Below, piece after piece: positions 31,743 to 39,480 of a stretch of 64,000 nt of DNA. The DNA lies in contig NZ_JAHSPG010000001.1 in the NCBI RefSeq assembly GCF_019130065.1, positions 186,001 to 250,000 on the forward strand, written 5' to 3'. Source of the DNA: Pinibacter aurantiacus (GTDB lineage: Bacteria > Bacteroidota > Bacteroidia > Chitinophagales > Chitinophagaceae). The notes under the pieces are model-generated. The model saw nothing but the letters and a program-made list of their open reading frames with translations, had not been told where the DNA came from and did not search any database. Within the stretch, counting starts at the first letter, position 1, and each line of letters starts with the position of its first letter. The position numbers and the translations under genes are program-made.

Positions 31743-33620
31743 TTACCATCCTGTATTTTGAATTAATTGTGTATCGTTGTTAATATCAGTTTGAGGAAGC
31801 GGGAACAAGTAGTGTTTTTTAGTGAACACGCGTGTTTCGAATGATTTCAAGTTATAGAAAGCAGACTCTACCGCATCGATGTTCATGCCCCACATTTTAC
31901 CGTTCTCTGTTGTCTCTGCAATTTTCCAGCGACGTACGTCGAAGAAACGGCTGTTCTCAAATGCCAACTCTACGCGACGTTCTTTTCTGATCGCATCTCG
32001 CATTTCTGTTTGGTTTGCCGGAACAGGCAACGCATTAGCTCCTGTACCATATTGAGGAATGCCCGCTCTTTCGCGAATCAGGTTAAGGTATTTCAATGTC
32101 TCGGTAAGATTTGCACCGTAGTCAGATTCATTCAAAGCTTCTGCATAACCAAGGTACAATTCTGCAAGGCGCAGCAAAGTCAATTTGTGATCTGAGTTGT
32201 TGCCCCATTTACCTGTACTCATTGATTTACGCACCACATAACCGGTAACAGAATAGTCACCACCACTACCATCAGCAGCTTTTCCCGAGTTACCGCCTTT
32301 GAACACAGTAGTTTCTACAGGATAGTTTTGATTGATCCAGTAAGCACGATTGTAGGTAATGTTTACATAAAAACGAGGCTCGCGATTTATCCACTGGTTG
32401 AATACAGCTTTTGCACCCAATGTAGTGTTTGTAGAAGGCGCTTTGAAAGATGAGAAACCAGAAGTCTGGTAACCCGATGCAGCGTTCACAATAGGCGTTC
32501 CATCACTGTTGTAGCCTGTCACAGGACTCATGCCATTTGCCATGAAGAACGCGTCCACCATGGTTTGTGTGGCAGCCAAACCTGTACCGCCTTTTACGTC
32601 TCCACTTGGTGCGCCATCATGACGAGGGCACAGTTCATATTGTCTCGAGTCAACGGAACCTTTCCTGGAAAAGATCACTTCGCTGTTCCAATCTGTCAAC
32701 AATACGTTGCGGCATGATTTGTAAGCCGCCATGAATGGATCTGCATCTGTTTCTTTGTACAAACTATAAGTGCCAGGTACAAAAGTAGTCATGAAATCAG
32801 CATACGCTGTTGCTGCTTTTTTCCATTTTGTAACATCGTATGTTTGTGAGATCAGTTGTTTGCCGTCTTTGTTTTTCAGGTTAGCATAATCTGTGTTTCC
32901 GTTAAACAAAGGACTTGCAGCATACAACAACGCTTGTGCTTTATAAGCCATTGCGACGCCTTTTGTAACACGGCCGTAATCACCTGTTGAACTTGGAGTA
33001 ACAGGAAGATCAACCGCTGCAGTCGTCAACTCTGAAGAAATGAAATCTGCTACTTCATCTATTGAGTTACGGGGTATCTGCAATGTCGCGTTTGGATCTA
33101 CAGGAGCTTGTCCCATCAATACAACCGGACCATAGATACGCATCAAATTGTAATAGTAAATAGCTCTCAGCGCTCTTGCTTCTGCTTTGTACTGTTTCTT
33201 CAAATCATTGGTAAGCGCCTGATCCTGCACCAAATCAATGTTTGCGATGAAAGTGCTCGCACCTTGTATACCCTGGTAGTAATTTGTCCAGTATGTTTTT
33301 ACAAAATCGGAAGTTGCGTCCCATGCGCCAATGTTCACGTTGTTCGAACGAACAAAGCCCCATAAGAATTCACCTTCATCGCTTCCGCCTGTCCAGATGC
33401 CGCCGTTGTTGTAGTTATCGCTGGCAGTGTATTTGCCACCATCACGCTGGCCGAATTCATCGGGTACGTGGGAGTAAACGTTGGCTAAAAATTTATTGGC
33501 AGTTGCCCATGATTTCCAGGTATCGGCCTCTGTTAATTTATCATCTGGTACCTGGTCCAGAAATTTATTGCATGAACCCAGTGCCAATGCGAACACCAGT
33601 ATATATATCGCTTTCTGCAT
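31743..33620 (-). CDS. SusD/RagB-family outer-membrane glycan-binding lipoprotein
   Basis: Binds oligosaccharide and caps the SusC channel at the cell surface. It has 625 residues with a lipobox 'LALGSCNKFLD' (Cys17). The SusD N-terminal pattern 'FLDQVPDDKLTEADTWKSWA', TPR-like helices ('KKQYKAEARALRAIYYYNLMRIYGPVVL') and the C-terminal 'RLAELYLGYAEALNESDYG' and 'IRKERRVELAFENSRFFDVRRWK' are all present. It ends in 'FPLPQTDINNDTQLIQNTGW', the usual family ending. Only 30 bases separate it from SusC, so they are co-transcribed. Confidence 0.97.
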   Translation of the reverse strand: MQKAIYILVFALALGSCNKFLDQVPDDKLTEADTWKSWATANKFLANVYSHVPDEFGQRDGGKYTASDNYNNGGIWTGGSDEGEFLWGFVRSNNVNIGAWDATSDFVKTYWTNYYQGIQGASTFIANIDLVQDQALTNDLKKQYKAEARALRAIYYYNLMRIYGPVVLMGQAPVDPNATLQIPRNSIDEVADFISSELTTAAVDLPVTPSSTGDYGRVTKGVAMAYKAQALLYAASPLFNGNTDYANLKNKDGKQLISQTYDVTKWKKAATAYADFMTTFVPGTYSLYKETDADPFMAAYKSCRNVLLTDWNSEVIFSRKGSVDSRQYELCPRHDGAPSGDVKGGTGLAATQTMVDAFFMANGMSPVTGYNSDGTPIVNAASGYQTSGFSSFKAPSTNTTLGAKAVFNQWINREPRFYVNITYNRAYWINQNYPVETTVFKGGNSGKAADGSGGDYSVTGYVVRKSMSTGKWGNNSDHKLTLLRLAELYLGYAEALNESDYGANLTETLKYLNLIRERAGIPQYGTGANALPVPANQTEMRDAIRKERRVELAFENSRFFDVRRWKIAETTENGKMWGMNIDAVESAFYNLKSFETRVFTKKHYLFPLPQTDINNDTQLIQNTGW

Positions 33621-33650
33621 ATTATAATAATTTATCAGTACGGGTTTTCT

Positions 33651-36600
33651 TTAAAATTTCAGGTTTAGACCCAGGGATGTTGTGCGAACGTTTGGATAAC
33701 TGATACCGTTATCTGTGTTCAACTCAGGATCCCATAATTTGAATGATGAGAATGTAAGCAGGTTGATACCTTGCAGATAAACAGATGCATTCTTAATGCC
33801 GTATCTTTTTAACCATCCGTTGTCAAAGTTGTAGGCAAGCTGCACTGTTTTCAAACGCAGGAAGCTCACATCTTTCACCCACCGTGAACTCGCTAATGTA
33901 TTATTATAGTTTTTGTCTTCGCCATACGCCAAACGTGGATAAAATGCATTAGGATCAGGATTTTCGACTGTCCATCTGTCCATTGCTTTTGCATATGCGT
34001 TTGACAAGTCGGATGCATCAAAAGGCATGATGGCTCTGCCTTGCAGCATTCTATCTGCATGGTTGATACCCTGGAACAATACGCCCAGGTTAAACCCTTT
34101 GTACGATGTATTGAAACCAAAACCATACACCAATGTTGGCACATCGCCCCAGCCTATTTTCACAAGGTCATTTGCGTCGATGATGCCATCGTGGTTCATG
34201 TCCTTGTATTTAATATCGCCAGGTAAAATGTTGGATTTGTCACCACCCGGTACTGCGTGATCAAGGATATCTTTCTGATCAACAAACAATCCTTCTGCCT
34301 GGTAACCATATCTCGCCAATACATTGTCGCCAATGTGGCTCAGCCATGGATAAGGCTGTTGTGGTCTATCGTCCGCGATCACTTTGTTTGTGCTGTAAGT
34401 GATGTTTCCGCGCAGGTTCAAACCAACCTCTCCGATCTTTGTGTTGTACTCCAAAGTCGCATCAAGACCTTTATTATCTACGGCGCCAAGGTTACCCCAA
34501 AGGGCTCTTTGCAAACCGTTGAATATAGCAGAAGACTGGCGCTGCATGAAGATGCCTGTACGTTTCTCTGTAAAGAAGTCAACGATCAAAGACAGTCTGT
34601 CGTTCATGAAACGCGTTTCGATACCCAGATCCTGTTTAAGTGAGTTTGCCCATTGCATGTTAGGCACTGCATAGTCTGTAACTACGATACCGCCCGGGTT
34701 TGTTGTATTGTCTTTACCGTAATCGTAACCTGTAGCACCGTCTGACACCTCAGTAAGGTATGCGAAACGACGTGCACCGGATGTGATCAAGCCAAGACCT
34801 GATTTTCCATATGAGTAACGAACTTTCAGGAATGAGATCGCATCTTTATTTACGTTGAAGAAATTCTCGTTGGAGATTACCCAACCCAGACCCACTGCGG
34901 GGAAGAACCCGTAACGGTTTTCAGGTGCAAACAACTCTGAACCGTTGTAACCGCCGTTGAATTCAACGAAGTAACGGTTGTCATAAGAGTATGTTGCGCG
35001 ACCTGCAAAACCCATTAATCTTGTAGGGATGGAGTTGGTAATGTCATTTGCAAAGGCATCGTTCTTGCTGCTCGCATAGCCAAGCGCCATTGCACTTACC
35101 TGGTGTGGACCAAAGCCCCTGTTGTAGTTGATCGCTGCCTCAGCATATGTTTGCCTGTTACCGCCATTGCTTTTCTCAAAGCCAAGGTAAGGCTGGCTTG
35201 ATGTCCATGTTCTTTGCAGATTCAAAGTACCATCTGCTTTGTAAGGAGCATTTTTGTCTATATAGTAAGTGTCGTCTCTTTTGTTACGTTTGATAACAAG
35301 TGAACTGTAAGCGTCGAAGGCAACCATTGCAGTGGCAGACAAACCCGGGGTGATCGCTCTAAGATCCTGCGTCAACCGAAGGTTAGAATACAACTGGTTC
35401 TGATTTTCTGTTCTGTAACCGTTTCTTGTCAACTGCGCATAAGGGTTGATCATCGCGCCGTTTGAAGCGTAACCGGGTACCAATCCACCGGGATACATCA
35501 CAGGATACAACACCGGAGAAACCGCCATCGCACTTGCAAAAATCGTGGATGGATCTTCGAAAGGAGCGTTTCTCGTGGAGAAATACCCCATCATGCCAAT
35601 TTCCGCTTTTGTTGTTTTCGTTACATTCAAATTCATTTTAGTGGTTACGTTGTAACGGTCATAACGCAGCTTGGTATTGTATTGCGCCATGTCATCGGTT
35701 TTCAGGAAGCTGTTCTCACCAAAGTATCCGAGTGACACATAATATTGCGCATTTTCAACACCACCGCTTAAATTCAGGTTCGCTTTTCTGGTGTGGCCAT
35801 ACTTGTTAAACACAGCGTCCATCCAGTCTACGTTAGGATAAACCATCGGATCGAGGCCCGATTTTGTTTTATCGATCACCTCTTGTGAATAAGAAGCCGT
35901 TTCGCCACGTGTGGTTTTCGCTTCGTTCACCAGGTTCATATAGTTAACGCCATCCAGCATTTCAGGCTTTCTTGTAAAAGTGTTTACACCTTCACTGTAG
36001 TCAAACATGACTTGTGCCTTACCTACTTTACCTGTTTTTGTTTTTATGAAGATTACACCGTTTGCACCACGCACACCATACACTGCTGTACCGGAGGCAT
36101 CTTTCAAAACAGTGAACGATTCTATGTCTTCAGGATCAATGGTGTTGATATCCCGCTCTACTCCATCGATCAAAATCAATGGTGCAGAAGAGTTACCGAA
36201 ACCAGTAGCAATACCACGGATCCAAATGTCCGCGCTGCTTTTACCCGGCTCGCCAGAGCGTTGCACACCTACAACACCGGCTACGCGGCCCGCCAGCATG
36301 GTAGACACGTTGGCAACAGGTTGTCTTAATTCTTCCGGCTTAATGGTAGACTGTGCTCCCACCAAACTTACTTTTTTCTGTTTGCCACCAAAGCCCACAA
36401 CAGCTACCTCTTCCAATTCTTTACCTATGCCAGGTTTCATTTGAAGATTGATAATTGTTTGTTTTGATACCATGATCTGCTCGGTACCATAACCGATGTA
36501 GCTGAATACAAGCACGGCGTCTTCTGAAGGCACCAATATTTTGTACTCACCTCTGGCATTGGTAGATGTCATTGTTTGCGTGCCGTTTACAGTAACAGTT

Positions 36601-37052
36601 ACACCGGAAATAGGCTTTCCATTTTCATCTGTAATAACACCACCCACAGTAATGTCTTTTTGCACTTCACTAACGTGTTGAATGGATACTTGCGTAGCTT
36701 TTTTGCTGATCACAATGATCTTGTTCACTTCTGCATAGTTCAATAATTTGTCTTGCAAAAGTGTTTGTAATACTTTCTCCAGTTTTTCTTTTGAGAAGTA
36801 GAAACTACCGATCTGGTAAGAATTGAGAAGTTGTCTGTCGTACGCAAAAGGGATCTGCGTTACTTTTTGAAGTTCCTTGATGGCCATTTCCAAAGAGCCC
36901 CCTTTAAACTTTGCAGTTACATTGGTTTGTTTAAGAAGCTGGCTCTCCCCGGCATACACCGGTACGAAAACGGTAGCAGTCGTTAGTAAAAACAACAGCG
37001 CGGCGCCCATTCGCCTAAGCTTTGTTTTCTTCATGGCTAGCATTTTTTTCAT
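33651..37052 (-). CDS. SusC/RagA-family TonB-dependent transporter with STN signalling domain
   Basis: Imports mannan oligosaccharides across the outer membrane with TonB energy. It has 1133 residues. Order of parts: signal peptide (to about 34), STN domain (about 45-120, 'AIKELQKVTQIPFAYDRQ'), carboxypeptidase-like regulatory domain (about 133-215, 'ITVGGVITDENGKPISGVTV'), plug ('LRQPVANVSTMLAGRVAGVV', 'LILIDGVERDINTIDPEDIE', 'ASGTAVYGVRGANGVIFIKT'), and a barrel ending 'TTSLGLNLKF'. The STN domain indicates control by the adjacent FecR/sigma pair. ATGs at 37052 and 37034 are both possible starts. The SusD gene follows after 30 bases. Confidence 0.97.
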   Translation of the reverse strand: MKKMLAMKKTKLRRMGAALLFLLTTATVFVPVYAGESQLLKQTNVTAKFKGGSLEMAIKELQKVTQIPFAYDRQLLNSYQIGSFYFSKEKLEKVLQTLLQDKLLNYAEVNKIIVISKKATQVSIQHVSEVQKDITVGGVITDENGKPISGVTVTVNGTQTMTSTNARGEYKILVPSEDAVLVFSYIGYGTEQIMVSKQTIINLQMKPGIGKELEEVAVVGFGGKQKKVSLVGAQSTIKPEELRQPVANVSTMLAGRVAGVVGVQRSGEPGKSSADIWIRGIATGFGNSSAPLILIDGVERDINTIDPEDIESFTVLKDASGTAVYGVRGANGVIFIKTKTGKVGKAQVMFDYSEGVNTFTRKPEMLDGVNYMNLVNEAKTTRGETASYSQEVIDKTKSGLDPMVYPNVDWMDAVFNKYGHTRKANLNLSGGVENAQYYVSLGYFGENSFLKTDDMAQYNTKLRYDRYNVTTKMNLNVTKTTKAEIGMMGYFSTRNAPFEDPSTIFASAMAVSPVLYPVMYPGGLVPGYASNGAMINPYAQLTRNGYRTENQNQLYSNLRLTQDLRAITPGLSATAMVAFDAYSSLVIKRNKRDDTYYIDKNAPYKADGTLNLQRTWTSSQPYLGFEKSNGGNRQTYAEAAINYNRGFGPHQVSAMALGYASSKNDAFANDITNSIPTRLMGFAGRATYSYDNRYFVEFNGGYNGSELFAPENRYGFFPAVGLGWVISNENFFNVNKDAISFLKVRYSYGKSGLGLITSGARRFAYLTEVSDGATGYDYGKDNTTNPGGIVVTDYAVPNMQWANSLKQDLGIETRFMNDRLSLIVDFFTEKRTGIFMQRQSSAIFNGLQRALWGNLGAVDNKGLDATLEYNTKIGEVGLNLRGNITYSTNKVIADDRPQQPYPWLSHIGDNVLARYGYQAEGLFVDQKDILDHAVPGGDKSNILPGDIKYKDMNHDGIIDANDLVKIGWGDVPTLVYGFGFNTSYKGFNLGVLFQGINHADRMLQGRAIMPFDASDLSNAYAKAMDRWTVENPDPNAFYPRLAYGEDKNYNNTLASSRWVKDVSFLRLKTVQLAYNFDNGWLKRYGIKNASVYLQGINLLTFSSFKLWDPELNTDNGISYPNVRTTSLGLNLKF

Positions 37053-37147
37053 ACGTGTTTTGTTAAGCTTTATTTGTTAGTGATAAGCAGCACCCCAGCT
37101 GAAGGCACTCTTATCGGCGGTATTCGACCTCCGCCGTTTGGTTTGTT

Positions 37148-38095
37148 TTATTTGTAGAGGAAAATTTGATTGTTCTGTTTCCTGATCTTCAATCCGTGAA
37201 TAGCGGCGAGCACTTCCGCTGCATCGTCCGGCGTCATCTTTGTGAAGAGTTCAGTTGTGTATTTGGTAGCCTTTATGCTTTTGTCTGAGGTAGCAATGTC
37301 AACGCCAAAATTCTTTTTCATCAACAATGCCATTTCATCAAACGAGATGTCATTTAATATTACACGACCCTCTTTCCATGCCAGCATGTTCTGATCAACA
37401 GCAACAGGTTTGAAGGCTTTTGTTTCTTTATTGTATTCAAGTCCCTGCGATTTTTCCAACACGCTCAAAGTCGTCGCATCTCTCGCCACGCTTATCTTTC
37501 CGCTCACTACGCCAATGTCAATTTTGTTGATGCCTTTATATGCATTGATATTAAAAGCAGTTCCCAATACGGTTGTAGTCAAACTGCCACTAGTAATGGT
37601 GAAAGGTCTCTCCGCATCTTTCTGCACATCGAAGTATACCTCACCATCTACGATGTCTATATTTCTTTGTTTGGAAAAATCATCCTGTATGCGAATGGTG
37701 GTACCGGCGTTCAGCGTTAATACTGACCCGTCTTTTATGGTGATCGTTTTTCTTTCGCCGTTATTGGTGCTTATGGTAGTGTAAGCAATTTGAGAGGGTG
37801 CTGTTTCTTTCTTAGTCAATAGAAAATAAGTAAGACCCGCTCCTGCAACAACAGCCAGCATTGCAGCCACTTTCATGTAGCGTGGCATTGTCCATATTTT
37901 TCTTTCTACGGTAATGGATGGTGCTATTTTCTCCCATATTTCTTGCTTGGTCGCCGCGGCCTCCTGATCTGACAATTTAACCGGCAGTTCATTTTCAAAT
38001 GATTGGTACCAGTTGTCCACCGTTTTGATCTGTTCATCAGTGGCATTGCCAAGCAAGTATTCCTTCAATAGCTTTCTAATGTTCTTTACTTCCAA
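37148..38095 (-). CDS. FecR-family anti-sigma factor
   Basis: Inner-membrane regulator that passes a signal from the STN domain of SusC to the ECF sigma factor. It has 315 residues. The cytoplasmic N-terminus (1-70) is rich in acidic residues and ends in the conserved 'KQEIWEKI'. One transmembrane helix lies at 73-93. The periplasmic FecR domain is about 110-215 ('TNNGERKTITIKDGSVLTLN', 'VDGEVYFDVQKDAERPFTI', 'VLGTAFNINAY'). The C-terminal DUF4974 (about 245-314, 'VILNDISFDEMALLMKKNFG') is the part thought to contact STN. Encoded between the sigma factor and SusC. Confidence 0.95.
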   Translation of the reverse strand: MEVKNIRKLLKEYLLGNATDEQIKTVDNWYQSFENELPVKLSDQEAAATKQEIWEKIAPSITVERKIWTMPRYMKVAAMLAVVAGAGLTYFLLTKKETAPSQIAYTTISTNNGERKTITIKDGSVLTLNAGTTIRIQDDFSKQRNIDIVDGEVYFDVQKDAERPFTITSGSLTTTVLGTAFNINAYKGINKIDIGVVSGKISVARDATTLSVLEKSQGLEYNKETKAFKPVAVDQNMLAWKEGRVILNDISFDEMALLMKKNFGVDIATSDKSIKATKYTTELFTKMTPDDAAEVLAAIHGLKIRKQNNQIFLYK

Positions 38096-38180
38096 TTTGG
38101 ATCTGTTTTATCTAGTATCTCGGAAATAGTTCTTTGGTACTAGGGTATTTCAAAATATTTTTTCGGGAGAGGGAGGTGCA

Positions 38181-38336
38181 ATTTGAAAATTTGAGGATTT
38201 GAAAATTTGGAAATGAAGCTGTGCGTCTTTCCAATGGGGCAAAAGCTTTCCCATACAGCGAAATGTTTGAAAACTAATAATGTGCCACGCACACAAAGAA
38301 TTTTCAAATTTTCAAATCCTCAAATTTTCAAATTAA
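38181..38336. repeat. Inverted GAAAATTTGAGGATTTG element between sigma and FecR genes
   Basis: Left arm ATTTGAAAATTTGAGGATTT plus GAAAATTTGG, right arm TTTTCAAATTTTCAAATCCT plus CAAATTTTCAAATTA, loop about 85 bases. The stop codon TAA of the sigma gene (38335-38333) lies at the end of the right arm. The shorter relative at 45918-45961 has the same AAATTTTC units. Confidence 0.8.
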
Positions 38337-38923
38337 TTCGATGAATAGCAGAAGAGAATGAAAACGATAAATGCCCAATCGTTGCTCGATTTGATGGACA
38401 TTCTCAATCTTTTTAAAGCTTCAGTTAGTTGGTTTTTTACCGTTTGTTCGGAGAGGTTAAGCTTGCTGGCAATATCCGCAATGGACAGATCGTCCTGGCG
38501 ACTCATTCTAAAAATTTGCTGCATCCTCGCAGGCAGGCGGTTTATTTCACTTTCAATAAACTCACTTAATTCCTTTACTTCCAGCGTGTTGGTGAAAACA
38601 TTGCCACTAAGCACTTCAAACAGGTTGCTGTTTTTTACTTCAGCTTTTGTATATGCATAATGACTGATCACGCGGTATTTTACGGCCGTAAAGAGATATC
38701 TGCCAATTTCCCCATCTTCATAAGTAAAAATATCCTTCCTTCTGCGCCATAACGTAGTCATTACTTCCTGTACCAAGTCTTTTGCTTCATCTTTATCTAC
38801 CCGCTGGCAAGCTTTCAGATAAAGGTTTTCCCAATACCTGTCATACAAAACCTTGAATGCAGAAGTATCATCATCCCGGATGGCACGCAGTAGTTCAGCA
38901 TCGTTGAGTTGAGTATCATGCAT
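38333..38923 (-). CDS. ECF RNA polymerase sigma factor (Bacteroidota SusC/FecR-linked group)
   Basis: Starts transcription of the mannan locus when released by FecR. It has 196 residues. Sigma region 2 is about 20-88 ('AFKVLYDRYWENLYLKACQRV', 'DEAKDLVQEVMTTLWRRRKD'). Region 4 is about 125-178 ('LPARMQQIFRMSRQDDLSIA', 'DIASKLNLSEQTVKNQLTEA'). A short hydrophobic C-terminal tail ('DWAFIVFILFCYSSN') is unusual and partly encoded by sequence near the repeat. A TATTTTTG box (39030-39023, minus strand) may be its -7 element. First gene of the locus. Confidence 0.95.
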   Translation of the reverse strand: MHDTQLNDAELLRAIRDDDTSAFKVLYDRYWENLYLKACQRVDKDEAKDLVQEVMTTLWRRRKDIFTYEDGEIGRYLFTAVKYRVISHYAYTKAEVKNSNLFEVLSGNVFTNTLEVKELSEFIESEINRLPARMQQIFRMSRQDDLSIADIASKLNLSEQTVKNQLTEALKRLRMSIKSSNDWAFIVFILFCYSSN

Positions 38924-39480
38924 ATTAAAAGCGCAAAATCTGAGTCAATTTTAAATGAAATTCTTCGCAATCTCCAAATCGGCAACAATGGTTTTAAGCT
39001 GTATGGCAGTATTTGGCAGCCGCAAAAATAATATTATTTACAATAAAATGTTAAACGATTTACCATATTGATAATCAGCGGTTTCACAAAGCGCCCCTTC
39101 GGGAGCCACACCAATGTTTCACGCAAAGGCGCAAAGGGAAATTGATTTATGGCAAAGATGCTGACATATTTCACGCAGCGAACGCGGCGAAAAAGCGACG
39201 CAAAGAGTCTCCGAAAGTTGGAGTCTCCCGCAGTAAGGGAAATTGTTTAACTACAAGTTCGAAAAAAAGAGGAAAGATCCTTTGCATGAAATCCTTTGTG
39301 TCCTTTGTTTTCTTCTTTGCGCCTTTGCGTGAAATAAAAAAGAATGGCCCGCAAGGGGCCACTCTGGTTTTTATTCTGTTGTTATGTTGGCGACTGCTAT
39401 TCGGGTGTTGCAGGAGACGCGATATATCGCGTCTCTACGGGATGCCCGATTCATCGTTCCTAATTTCTAATTCCTAATTC
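38924..39480. other. Gap with CGCAAAGG element copy 3, a palindrome and a CCTAATT arm
   Basis: No gene. 39119-39340 is a third CGCAAAGG/CGCAGCGAACGCGGCG element with the same nested arms but more decayed. 39344-39360 has the small hairpin GGCCCGCAAGGGGCC. 39414-39435 is a perfect 22-bp palindrome. 39459-39480 is a TTCCTAATTTCTAATTCC arm leading into the stop codon of the DUF4965 gene. Confidence 0.75.
39414..39435. repeat. Perfect 22-bp palindrome centred on GATATATC
   Basis: Eleven bases GAGACGCGATA are followed by their exact complement. It could be a protein-binding site or a short interspersed repeat; only one copy is in the window. Confidence 0.8.
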
